From assembly GCA_021732785.1 (NCBI GenBank), contig JAKFUG010000006.1:62001-126000 (forward strand): DNA of 64,000 bases, in the 5' to 3' direction. Below, piece after piece: positions 17,518-26,368 of the stretch (its first letter is position 1; every line of letters starts with the position of its first letter). The stretch is from Planctomycetaceae bacterium (GTDB lineage: Bacteria > Planctomycetota > Planctomycetia > Planctomycetales > Planctomycetaceae). The translations under genes and the position numbers were made by a program. A model generated the notes under the pieces. It was not told where the DNA came from and ran no database searches. It saw only the letters and a program-made list of their open reading frames with translations.

Positions 17518-18750
17518 ATGCGTTTCTATCTGGACACAGCTCGGATGGGACAAGCTTGTCCCGCAGCGTTGCAAGTTCAGTGCGAAAGTGCCCGACTTGC
17601 CGCTGATGATCCGTCGCTGTACTCGCTTCCTTTTCTCAAGGACGGTGCAAAGGCTTGGCCAGATGATGTGCAGCAGGAATTTCCTGCCTTACGTCAGTGG
17701 CAGGGGACCTGGCAACTGAAGCAAAGATTTGCGACTGCCTGGGGCGTGCCCGATCCGAACCGAGTTTTCTTGGCCGATCAGACCGCTCGGCTCTTGCGAA
17801 TTGCGGCCCGCGTCATGTTTCGCCAGTCCACTCATGTGTTGACCACCGATCTGAATTGGCCCGCTTGGCAGTCCATTGTCGAGGAAGAAGGCCAGCGACA
17901 CGGTCGCCGTGTTTTTCGAGCGGCTATTGCCGAACCCCTCTTGAATCACGGTTGGACGGCGGAAGAAGTCGTACAACACTTGTTGCGGACGTTCTGTGAA
18001 CAGCGTTGCGATGGGGTGTTTCTCCCGGCGGTAAGCAGTCTTGGTGTCTGCCTCCCTGTTACCCAGTTGGTACATCGATTGAAACAACAGGCTGCGCTTC
18101 GATTCGTGCTGATCGATGCCGCTCAGGCATTTTGCCAGATGCCCGATGTTGGAATCGCAGATTGTTGCGATGTGTTGGTCACCGGCTGTCACAAATGGCT
18201 GGGGGCTCATCTTCCGATGGGCATCGCTGTCGCTGGCAATTCCCTGGCTGCAGAACAAATTCGCTGTGTCATCAATGGCCCTCGACACTCGGCTGCTTAC
18301 GATGACCCTTTGTTGCAACTGACCGAACAGCTTCAGACTTCTCACGTGAGTCGCTACTCCGAAACGGTGAATATCCTGCCGGTGCTTTCCGCGAACGCGG
18401 CTTTGGCAAACGTCAAGAATCACCAGCAAGTGTTGGCCTCCGAGTACCGACAGAGGCGGGTCAATGCGGATCTGGTTGCTGAATGCCTTGCGGAAACGGC
18501 TTGGCATCCAGTCGATCTGGATGATTCCGTTCGATCTGCCATTCTCCTGGCACGATGTCGGAGTGGGGTAACCAACTATCTTGACCCGGATGAATTGCAA
18601 TCGGGGTTCCAGCGGCAGGGCATCGCCCTGAGCGCCTATTCCGGTGGATGGCTGCGGGTTTCGATGCCATCGCAAGTCTTCTCACCGGATCACGTCCACC
18701 AACTGACCGCCGCCGTGCATGCCGTTAGTCAGCTATTTCAGTCTTCGTAA
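17518..18750 (+). CDS. PLP-dependent enzyme of aminotransferase class V / cysteine desulfurase fold
   Basis: 410 residues. The fold-type-I signature is present: Asp200 and Gln203 in LIDAAQAF (cofactor ring nitrogen and stacking region) and the Schiff-base Lys226 in TGCHKWLGA. The C-terminal small domain ends with the GWLRVSMPSQVFSPDHV pattern usual for class V enzymes (substrate-side Arg). Substrate unknown: the desulfurase active-site loop with a catalytic Cys is not evident. The start ATG follows the membrane protein by 39 nt. Such an enzyme beside a membrane protein of unknown function on a mobile element is unusual; it might modify a nucleotide or amino acid as part of a defence or signalling pair, which is speculation. 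Confidence 0.75.
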   Translation: MRFYLDTARMGQACPAALQVQCESARLAADDPSLYSLPFLKDGAKAWPDDVQQEFPALRQWQGTWQLKQRFATAWGVPDPNRVFLADQTARLLRIAARVMFRQSTHVLTTDLNWPAWQSIVEEEGQRHGRRVFRAAIAEPLLNHGWTAEEVVQHLLRTFCEQRCDGVFLPAVSSLGVCLPVTQLVHRLKQQAALRFVLIDAAQAFCQMPDVGIADCCDVLVTGCHKWLGAHLPMGIAVAGNSLAAEQIRCVINGPRHSAAYDDPLLQLTEQLQTSHVSRYSETVNILPVLSANAALANVKNHQQVLASEYRQRRVNADLVAECLAETAWHPVDLDDSVRSAILLARCRSGVTNYLDPDELQSGFQRQGIALSAYSGGWLRVSMPSQVFSPDHVHQLTAAVHAVSQLFQSS

Positions 18751-19332
18751 CTCGCTGACGGTCAAATCGTTCTCACGGCTTTCGTACGAAAGACAAAGGA
18801 AAAGAGAGCCTCTCGCCCTGCGATCGCAGAGTAGAAAGTCAGATGTCTTATCCTGGGCGATTCGGTAGCACTGTCAATGCAATGTTTGTTATTCGATTTC
18901 GCACCACAGACTGTTCTGAAAGTGCAGGCCGTAACGATGGGATAGTTCACACGGCAATTGCATTTGGGCGTTGCCCCAAGGGGCCGGGCTTGCTCCGGGC
19001 TGCGCTGTCGCTCGGTCCTGCGGACTGCGTCGCACCCTACGCATCCCTAACGCGGACAGACCACTGAAAGGCCACTCGACTTGGAATGGCCGAGTGGCCA
19101 CGGCGTCAATAACTGTCCGTGTCACTCGCTGCTGATTGGACCTGCGGCCTACGAGGCACTTTGACCGACCTTGATGACAAATGAAGTCAAAATGGTCTTC
19201 ACGGCCGCCAGGACTTCCAAATGCTCCTCAGAACCAACGATGAGTAAACGACAATGACACCCATCGCGGCACCCGGATATTTCACAGCCATCAGCAATAA
19301 GATTGCATAGAAGAAGACGAACTGGGCGGCCA
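18751..19332. other. 580-nt gap with an inverted repeat, no gene seen
   Basis: GGCCACTCG (19070-19078) and CGAGTGGCC (19091-19099) form a 9-bp stem with a 12-nt loop. A self-complementary CTGCGATCGCAG lies near 18821, and GC-rich short repeats lie at 18966-19050. The rest looks non-coding. Confidence 0.5.
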
Positions 19333-20004
19333 TCAGGCCACCTGAAAATTGCAGTCGCCGGTGGGCGCGAAGGGTTGCGTGATTTGCCTTCGTAACGACA
19401 ACGCTGATGCGGGAACGATTTCGTATCCCGCCTGACGACGCACATGATTCACGGTGCGGAGGATGTTCAAAAGCTGACGGCGAATCGGTGCGTAACGAGC
19501 AAATGGGATACGCCGGAAATCTTCGGTCAGCGTGGCCAATTTCCGATGAGCCGCCCGCATGAGAAAATACGCCTTCAATTGTTGATACGTCGTGGCATCA
19601 ATCCGCACGCAGGCGTGCCACTTTGGCGCTGCTCCACCTCGCGGAGTCATCCCGGCGCGACGGTAGCTGATCGAATAGCCCTCGAAGCGAATGGGGTGTC
19701 TGCGACAGTCGCGGATCTGTTCCTGCTGTTTGAAGGGATGGTGTCCTTCGGTCGCGAGCAAGAGAAACCAATCCTGGTAACGGATGTATTGCATATTGGC
19801 CAAGCCTTTAGCTTTGCGAGCCGACCGTTGCCTCTCGGAAATGTCGATTCCGTACTTGGCAACCAGCTTCCGATCGACAGAGTCTGCATCCTTGGAATGG
19901 GGGATTCTGCCGCTGACATACCACCAATAGCCGTGACGCAAGTAGCACACGGCAACTTGTTGAACGAGTCCCTCAGGGCTGCTGGCCACGCATCGGTATT
20001 TCAT
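19333..20004 (-). CDS. Hypothetical element-associated protein, 223 residues
   Basis: A basic protein with many Tyr, Trp, His and Arg residues: HGYWWYVSGRIP, NMQYIRYQDWFLLLATEGHHPF, IRDCRRHPIRFEGYSISYRR, WHACVRIDATTY. The Y/W/R-rich blocks suggest a nucleic-acid-binding protein, but the family is not recognised. The ATG at 20004 is preferred over a TTG at 20028, although no strong ribosome site precedes either. It lies just past the end of the hairpin-rich 20.2-21.5 kb segment on the same strand, so the two could share a transcript. Confidence 0.6.
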   Translation of the reverse strand: MKYRCVASSPEGLVQQVAVCYLRHGYWWYVSGRIPHSKDADSVDRKLVAKYGIDISERQRSARKAKGLANMQYIRYQDWFLLLATEGHHPFKQQEQIRDCRRHPIRFEGYSISYRRAGMTPRGGAAPKWHACVRIDATTYQQLKAYFLMRAAHRKLATLTEDFRRIPFARYAPIRRQLLNILRTVNHVRRQAGYEIVPASALSLRRQITQPFAPTGDCNFQVA

Positions 20005-20172
20005 ACGTTGCCAACTCAAGCACGTCAAAGTTTAAGTCGCAAGAACTTTCTTCGCTGCTTCTCAACCCGCCTCAATGCGTGTTCGCAATGGCTCAAGATT
20101 GTGGGGTTGTTGCGGCCAACCCCACCAAGCCGTTGCAAATCCTTGTCGTATGGACCGACTGAATCCGTCACG

Positions 20173-21541
20173 ATTGTGCGGGACGCACTGCTTTCGTCAG
20201 TGCACCCGCACAATTCATAGTGCCCACGTTCGCATAACCTCAGCCGAACGTTTCGCAGTGCGAAGACGCACCCCGAGCGTTCGTCGTCAGTCTGCCGCCA
20301 ACAGTGGTCGCTCTCCCGAGCCACCACCATCGGCCACATGCTGCCTGCCAAGGACTGAGCCGCACCGATCGTCGGTGCGACTCCTGCAAATCTCCAAACA
20401 GGGTCGGCGACTGACATCGCCTTCAAACCCCTCAGCCCTTTCGTTTCCGTTGATTCGGGGCATCACTCCCAAACACGGACGGGACGCGACTGCCTTGCCG
20501 CGCACGAACTGCCCACCCTGGAAAGGTGGAATTCGTGACCAGACCTTCGCCTGATTCACCGCGCATGCTCCCGCATGCTTCCTACTGAGGCCACTCTCCC
20601 CCACAACGGCACACACCGTTTGAAAACGGATATCTGGCGACCAACCAGACCGCCGGAGTGCCTAACTCCGGACGCCGCTGTGGCTCCTGCGTTAGCATCG
20701 ACCTTCGATTTCGAGTTCACGTTGCTAGGACGTGTTACCGTCCGATCCGCTCAGGTGTGTGCCCCCTTCCGGCAGGCCACACTTTCTCGGCGAATTGCCC
20801 CAGGCAATCACACCGAATTTCCTCTTACGAAAGCAGAAGCTGAGAGTACCGCTCCTGAACGGACTTTCGCGATTCGGCACCGTCTCCTCGAAATCTCACT
20901 GGCAAGCTCTTTCGTTCGTAGTCGATTGAGCCTTTCATGGTTGAGCTTTTCACCGCCGGGCGTTTAACCCAGTCGCCGAAACGGTCATTCCGGTGTCCGT
21001 TGTCGCCAACGAACAGCTCCCCACGCCAGCCGCGTTGAGCGAACTCACATTGCTGCAAGCCCGAACCCCACGGACGGGATTTGCACCCGCTTTGACCTTC
21101 GACCAAAGTCAAAGGCGAAACCAGATTCTGGTTTCATCGACACGGCCTTGTCATGCAAACATGACAAGGGATGTCCGCATCGCCCGCTTTGGCTCTAGCG
21201 GCGTTTCGAACGCCGCGAGCCTTGCCATTGGATAGAACGCCGGGATTACTTCGAGACAACTCCTGGCTCCGATACAAAGGGAGTCAGGTTGGCTCGGGAT
21301 TACTCCGACGAGCCTCCATTGAACTGGACGAGCCACTCTCATGGCAATCCAGCTCGAAGGGTCAGCGCGAGGAAGGGTGGCAACCCTTCAGTCCTTATCC
21401 TCGGTTGATGCGACCGAGATTCCCGGACCCGCTGTCCCCGTTTGGAGAGATCAGCTCAAATCGCTCTTCTTCCCGGTTGGAATACCGGTCTTCGAGCGAA
21501 TGCGTTGTGCTTGAGCATGACGACCGGCAGGTTTCCCTGCC
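20173..21541 (-). ncRNA. Candidate large structured RNA (about 1.37 kb, hairpin-dense)
   Basis: No frame here reads as a protein. At least fifteen hairpins follow one another. Examples with plus-strand coordinates: 20173-20214 (10-bp ATTGTGCGGG/CCCGCACAAT enclosing GCACTG/CAGTGC), 20304-20327, 20362-20378, 20503-20537 (CACGAA/TTCGTG enclosing CCACC/GGTGG), 20563-20578, 20653-20671, 20728-20743, 20998-21011, 21117-21135, 21147-21168, 21191-21221, 21372-21389, 21462-21498 and 21526-21541. Read on the minus strand, the loops at 20314-20317, 20569-20572, 21003-21006 and 21532-21535 are GGGA, GGGA, GCGA and GAAA, all GNRA. This bias favours leftward transcription, in the same direction as and downstream of rep. 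Alternatives are an origin region or several adjacent small RNAs. No known class was recognised. Confidence 0.5.
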
Positions 21542-21862
21542 TACGCAAACGATGGTAGCCGGATGACGAAAGACTGTCACGAACTTCCTGCTGCCGTCGT
21601 CCGCCCTGGCATCGGCAAGCTGGCTCAGCGATACCGATCGCCCGTCACGATGACGTGTCGGAGGCGTCGCACGAATTCGGCGTTCAGGCGTGTCGTTTGC
21701 GTCGCATTTTCCCCTCAAGACGTGTCGCAATCGTCGCAACGAGTACGCCACATCCCGTTCCAAGTTGCGGAAATGACACGACAAATCCGTGGGACGCATA
21801 ATCGCCAAAGGTACTGGTACAAAGAGAATATGAAAAACAAAGGGAGAATTGCTGGAAACGAT

Positions 21863-23131
21863 TCAGAGAAGTCTTTTGAGTAAGTCCGCCGTCGACTCGG
21901 GATTGGGACTCTTCGATGTTCGAGGTGACTGGGAACCGAATACCTCATCGACCAGTCGAGACAGCACTTTTCTGCCTTCAGCGGTCGGATGCTGTTTTCG
22001 AAGTTCTTGCCGACGAGCAGCGTGCCACCAGTCCGGTGGCGTTCGCAATCCCAACGCTGCTTGTTTCAACGAGTCGACCAGAAACGCCATCGGGCTGACT
22101 CGGAAATGATGGTTACCAAAACGTTCCAATGCGGCCTGCGTGATGTCGATCCAGAGTGCTACCTGCGATTGCGGATATTTCTGAATGAGTCGCACGGCGG
22201 CGGCGGCCTCAAATCCAATCGCCAACAGGCCGTCCATCAACGGAGAGTTCTCGACAGATGACTGTTTCGTTCGCGGCACTGTCGCGTCGAGTCTGTCGCC
22301 GCGCTCGAAGGCAACAGAGAAGACGCCGGGACGCATGCGTGAAATCGCTGATTCCTTGATAATGCCCGCGTCGGTCAACCGGAGCAGCGTGCGTTGCACT
22401 TTCACTTTCACGTCGCGAATGGCCAGGTTTGAAGAAAGCCCCAACACGTCGACTCCCAAATGAGACAATTCAAACACCGGCAATCGCCCCGGTCGATAAC
22501 CTACCTTCAAAATCAGCAACAGCAGTCGCCGGGATGCGGCATCCAGTGAGCGATAGAGTTCGAGATCAAACCGCATGCCACCACCGTTCGCCTGAATCAA
22601 AGCAAAGAACACTCTGTCCCAGCAGATTGTCCAGGCACGGCTGGATTCGGGATTAGCAGGCAGCGAGTAACTCAGGAATCCAAAGCTGACTTTGCGGTAC
22701 TCGCTGCGCGATGGGTCATAACAGGCATCGCTGAGATACTTCACCATCGATAACCGTTGGAGTGCTGCGGAAAACTCCTGATACTGACGCCCGCCGCGTC
22801 GTGTTCCGGCATCAATGAGCCCCAATTGCGTCAGGCACCAGTGTGGCGTCGCCGTGAGGGTTCCATCCGTCTCATGCTGTTCGAGCGTCAGCGCCAGTAA
22901 GCCCCACAAATAGAGTTCGTCCGTGGGCGAGAGTCCCAGCGGCGCAAATACTCGGACCTTGGCCGTCTGCCGTCTTCGACGGGCATCACTGTAGTGATAC
23001 TCGACGGCATGGATGAGATTGTTTTTCGTCGTCCGGTCCAGCGGACACAGCGAGTGTTCGACCAATGACAATTGGCCCACACCCACACGCCGTTTTGCTG
23101 CTTGCTTCAACACACTTAAAGCAGTTAGCAC
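21863..23131 (-). CDS. Plasmid-type replication initiator (RepA-like)
   Basis: 422 residues resembling the 'replication initiator protein A' group of plasmid Rep proteins, which bind origin repeats and recruit the helicase. Supporting blocks are VRVFAPLGLSPTDELYLWGLLALTL, the winged-helix-like CLTQLGLIDAGTRRGGRQYQEFSAALQRLS segment and a second winged helix around LRLTDAGIIKE. The last 100 residues are basic and Pro/Ser-rich. It is divergent from parA-parB across about 100 nt, the classic replicon layout. The start is uncertain: GTG at 23131 was used, no ATG being available near the N-terminus. Its presence means the integrated element can, or once could, replicate on its own. Confidence 0.78.
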   Translation of the reverse strand: MLTALSVLKQAAKRRVGVGQLSLVEHSLCPLDRTTKNNLIHAVEYHYSDARRRRQTAKVRVFAPLGLSPTDELYLWGLLALTLEQHETDGTLTATPHWCLTQLGLIDAGTRRGGRQYQEFSAALQRLSMVKYLSDACYDPSRSEYRKVSFGFLSYSLPANPESSRAWTICWDRVFFALIQANGGGMRFDLELYRSLDAASRRLLLLILKVGYRPGRLPVFELSHLGVDVLGLSSNLAIRDVKVKVQRTLLRLTDAGIIKESAISRMRPGVFSVAFERGDRLDATVPRTKQSSVENSPLMDGLLAIGFEAAAAVRLIQKYPQSQVALWIDITQAALERFGNHHFRVSPMAFLVDSLKQAALGLRTPPDWWHAARRQELRKQHPTAEGRKVLSRLVDEVFGSQSPRTSKSPNPESTADLLKRLL

Positions 23132-23231
23132 GACTCGCCGGAAAATGGAAATGACGATTTTGCTTGACGACCTTCCTCGTTTCGTGACACGGTTTCCTCA
23201 GTATTCATGAAGACTTAAAGGAGAATTGCCA

Positions 23232-24059
23232 ATGGCAATCGGCAACCAGCACACCACATCCATCTGCCTGATCAACCAGAAAGGGGGCTGCGGCAAGAGT
23301 TCCACCTGCTTTCACCTGGCGGGAACGTTCGCTGCTTTCGGCCGACGAGTCCTGCTCGTCGATGCCGATCCGCAAGGTTCCATCAGCCAGGGCTTCTTCG
23401 GTTCCGACGCGGTGGAGCAGTTGCCTGCGTGGGACACTTTGGCGGCACTGTTTGATGAACGGTGCCATCACATCGATCCGGAAGCATTAATTCGGCCCAC
23501 GCAGATCGACGGAATTCATGTCCTGCCTGCCAACCATCATCTGGCGGCCTTCAACACGCCATTGCCGGAACAGGGCGGTGTCATGCAATTCGCATTGCGG
23601 GATTTTTTGGAGCCACTGCCGCGGTTCGACGTTGTGCTGTTTGACTGTCCGCCGAATCTGTATCAATGCAGTTGGAACGCCATGATCGCGGCAGAACATG
23701 TCCTGATTCCGATACCTCCCGAAGATTTCGGCACGCAGGGAATCCGAGCCGTGCATCAGGCGGTGGCCAATGCCCGTGTCCTGAATCCGTCCCTGCGACG
23801 ACTGGGGCACCTGATTACGCGCAGTGACCGCCGCATGTTGGTCCATCGTGCCTACGAAGCGCGGCTGCGCGACCTATACGGCGAACTCGTGTTGCAAACG
23901 ACGATTCCGGAGCTGTCCGCCTTCAAAGTCGCTTTGGCCTGTAGACTGCCGGTGCAAATGCATGCACCGAAATCGGCCGCTGCTGTTGTTACCCGGCAAC
24001 TGATCGAGGAGCTGACGCAACGGATTCAGAGTCGAAAGCTCCACAAGGAGGCCGCATGA
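23232..24059 (+). CDS. parA: ParA-type partition ATPase
   Basis: 275 residues. The deviant Walker A motif KGGCGKSS (17-24) has the signature lysine at its start; DADPQGSISQ and LFDCPPNL provide the A' and B regions of the MinD/ParA family. The ATPase binds DNA non-specifically and moves ParB-bound plasmid copies apart. The ATG at 23232 has an AAAGGAG site 9 nt upstream; a TTG at 23226 lies inside the same leader. The stop overlaps parB as ATGA. It lacks an N-terminal HTH, so autoregulation would need ParB or Rep. Confidence 0.9.
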   Translation: MAIGNQHTTSICLINQKGGCGKSSTCFHLAGTFAAFGRRVLLVDADPQGSISQGFFGSDAVEQLPAWDTLAALFDERCHHIDPEALIRPTQIDGIHVLPANHHLAAFNTPLPEQGGVMQFALRDFLEPLPRFDVVLFDCPPNLYQCSWNAMIAAEHVLIPIPPEDFGTQGIRAVHQAVANARVLNPSLRRLGHLITRSDRRMLVHRAYEARLRDLYGELVLQTTIPELSAFKVALACRLPVQMHAPKSAAAVVTRQLIEELTQRIQSRKLHKEAA

Positions 24060-24952
24060 GCAACACACGCAATGTCCTGAAACAAATGAACGACAATCTC
24101 AATGAATCGATCGGCGTACGAAGAACGGAACTGCGTCCGCAACTGAGTCCCATCGCTGCTGCCCGTGATATCGGTCGACGCGGGAATCGGGCATTTGGGC
24201 AGATTGAGATTGATCGAATCCAGCCTGACCCCGACCAGCCGCGGACGGAATTCGATCCGATTGCACTGGAACACCTCGCAGGCAGTATGCGTGATAAAGG
24301 CCAGCTCGCACCAATTCGAGTCCGCTGGTCTGAGCCACTTGCGACATGGCTGATCATTTCCGGCGAACGTCGTTGGCGCGCCGCGCAACAAGCCGGGATG
24401 AAGGTCATCAATTGTTACTTTCAGGAACTGGCCTTGAGTCCCACACAGATTCTGGAGGAACAACTGATTGAGAATCTGTTGCGAGTCGATCTGAGACCCG
24501 TCGAAGAAGCAGAGTCATTTCAGAAACTGATGACGGTCAACAAATGGACTGGCAAAGACCTCGCAGCGGCACTCAATATCAGCCCCACGCGCGTCTCACG
24601 GGCACTGGCGTTGCTCAAGCTCCCGCACGAGATGCGAGTCCGAGTTGATGAGGGCGAACTCTCGCCGCGTGCCGGTTACGAACTTTCCAAACTCTCCGAA
24701 CCGCAGTTGGCGCAGGTGAAACACGTCAGCCAGCCGCTGACAGTCGAGCAGGCGTCTCGCGTTGTTCGTCAGCGAACAGGTAAGGCTCAACCGACTTCGC
24801 GTGGAGCGCGGCAGACTTTCATTGCTGAGAACGGCTGGCAGATTGTGGCCAAGTCATCCCGCAAAGGAACGTACCACGAAATCGAAGCGGCACTTGTTGA
24901 AGCCCTCGAAGAAGTCCGATTGCGAATCGACAACCGCGTGAATCTGCTGTAG
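24056..24952 (+). CDS. parB: ParB-type partition protein
   Basis: 298 residues. The N-terminal ParB/Srx CTPase domain shows DPDQPR, then GQLAPIRVR and the GERRWRAAQQAG arginine patch (about 102-113). The HTH follows (TGKDLAAALNISPTRVSRALALLKLP, about 163-188) and a C-terminal dimerisation region ends the protein. It binds a centromere-like parS site and spreads. The ATGA overlap with parA gives coupled translation. No parS could be identified by eye; the GC-rich palindromes just downstream (24972-25190) are candidates only by position. Confidence 0.9.
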   Translation: MSNTRNVLKQMNDNLNESIGVRRTELRPQLSPIAAARDIGRRGNRAFGQIEIDRIQPDPDQPRTEFDPIALEHLAGSMRDKGQLAPIRVRWSEPLATWLIISGERRWRAAQQAGMKVINCYFQELALSPTQILEEQLIENLLRVDLRPVEEAESFQKLMTVNKWTGKDLAAALNISPTRVSRALALLKLPHEMRVRVDEGELSPRAGYELSKLSEPQLAQVKHVSQPLTVEQASRVVRQRTGKAQPTSRGARQTFIAENGWQIVAKSSRKGTYHEIEAALVEALEEVRLRIDNRVNLL

Positions 24953-24971
24953 TCCTCACCCACTCCGACGA

Positions 24972-25190
24972 CGGAATGGCGGCGGCTCCGCTGGACGCTG
25001 CGCCGGCCCTGAACGGGCCATTCCGCAGACTGGCGGGGGCCAGCCTGCGGCGGGCTGGACGCCCTAGGGCTCGCTGGGCCGCTCGCCCTGAGTCCGAGCC
25101 TGCTGGGGCAGGCTGCGGACTCTTCGGCCTCCGCTGGACGCTGCGGCCAGTTGCGGCTCACCTGCGGTTCGCCGCTAGTCAGTGGGGAGG
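24972..25190. other. GC-rich palindrome cluster downstream of parB
   Basis: CGGAATGGC (24972-24980) pairs with GCCATTCCG (25017-25025). CTGGC/GCCAG with a GGGG loop and GTCCG/CGGAC enclosing CCTGC/GCAGG follow. The 16-mer TCCGCTGGACGCTGCG occurs twice (near 24986 and 25129). This could be a partition site, a transcription end, or an inserted palindromic repeat. No gene in 24953-25390. Confidence 0.5.
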
Positions 25191-25390
25191 TTGACGACTG
25201 GCATCTCGACTGGCACGACAACTGAGTTCCCCAAGTTCCGACCGACTTGCCGCCGAATCTCCACAAATCCCTTTGAAACAGCATAATACCGACTGGCACG
25301 TGTTGACCTACCGTATTGTCGTGCGGACACGTTGCCACTTTGATACCTTGAGAGCTATCAAACCTGACTCGATAGCGAGGGCGCGGGAAC

Positions 25391-26368
25391 TTGGCACGGG
25401 ACCATTTTTACTTCAAACGACAGCGATACGACGTGGTCGATCGCGCCGTGCTGGGACGGAAAGAATTCCTGCTCACTCGCCAACTCTCGTCCGGCCCCCG
25501 TCGCCGGTTTCTGGCATACGATCCCATCGCCGGTCCGAAAGGTGCTTTGCGAATCGTGCAGTTCATGCCCCATGTTGGCGACTCCTGGCAGCGTGTGGGC
25601 GTGCTCCAGCGATTGTCGCAGCACAACCCAGAGCTGCCGCAGATCGTCGAATTTCACCGCCATCGCGATGAAATCGTGTCGGTGGAAACGTGGATTGAAG
25701 GCCGGGATCTGCGGTGGTGGATTCGAGCGATGCGTGAATCCACGCGACAGCGGCTGGGAGCCCCTGAAGCGATGCGACTGTTTCGTCAACTCGCTCATGC
25801 GTTGCATCACATTCATCGTCACTGCGGCGTGATCCACGCCGATATCAAACCAGCCAATATCATTCTCTCACACACGTCCCGGAAACTGACTCTGATCGAT
25901 TTCGGGAGTGCCTGGGGTGTGGAACGCAGCCACGTTCGTCACACGGGTGATGGTCGTAGCGACCTCTACGCCGCCCCCGAAATTATGAATGACGCGGCCG
26001 GCGTCAACTTTCGCGCGGACTATTTCTCGCTGGCGGTCGTTTGCTTTGAAGTGTTGGCATTGCAACTCCCGTATGACGGACTCGGTGGACGTGCCGGTTT
26101 GTCAAAGTATGTTGGCCAGCAGGACTCACTGTATGTGCCATGCAGCCAGCTCAGTCGAGAGCAGCAGAAATTGGACCGACGTGTCTGGCTCGCCATTGAC
26201 GCATTTCTGACCCGCGCCCTCAGCATCGATCCGGAGCAACGTCACAGCAATGGCATCGACTGGCTCGCAGAATGGGACTCGGTTGTGAATCTGATTCAGC
26301 GACCGGAACCCGTTTCTCTGTGGACTCGGTTGATGATGAAAGTCAGTGATTGGCTCGATACTCGCTAA
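25391..26368 (+). CDS. Hanks-type Ser/Thr protein kinase-like protein
   Basis: 325 residues. Catalytic loop HADIKPAN (149-156; HRD is HAD, with the catalytic Asp kept), DFG (170-172) and APE (195-197, in YAAPE) are present, followed by the ADYFSLAVVCFEVL helix of the C-lobe. The glycine loop is poor, and the beta-3 ATP-binding lysine appears to be replaced by Arg (GALRIVQFMP, about residue 54), so activity is likely but not certain. No transmembrane segment. No ATG fits; TTG at 25391, after a GGGAA stretch, gives the full N-lobe. It ends 4 nt inside the convergent Cas4-like gene and faces a pseudokinase gene, so the three form one cassette. Confidence 0.78.
   Translation: MARDHFYFKRQRYDVVDRAVLGRKEFLLTRQLSSGPRRRFLAYDPIAGPKGALRIVQFMPHVGDSWQRVGVLQRLSQHNPELPQIVEFHRHRDEIVSVETWIEGRDLRWWIRAMRESTRQRLGAPEAMRLFRQLAHALHHIHRHCGVIHADIKPANIILSHTSRKLTLIDFGSAWGVERSHVRHTGDGRSDLYAAPEIMNDAAGVNFRADYFSLAVVCFEVLALQLPYDGLGGRAGLSKYVGQQDSLYVPCSQLSREQQKLDRRVWLAIDAFLTRALSIDPEQRHSNGIDWLAEWDSVVNLIQRPEPVSLWTRLMMKVSDWLDTR

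Noticed and set aside
20653-20671. GCCTAAC/GTTAGGC inside a palindrome, recalling an integron attC site
   Set aside because: Only one such site, no paired R sites with spacer, no repeats and no integron integrase in view.
21191-21221. T-arm-like hairpin (TTCGAAA loop) suggesting a tRNA array in 20.2-21.5 kb
   Set aside because: No acceptor, D-arm or anticodon arm could be fitted around it; it extends instead into a longer hairpin closed by GGCTC/GAGCC.
20173-21541. Group II intron
   Set aside because: No domain V hairpin or intron ends were found, and no reverse transcriptase gene is present.
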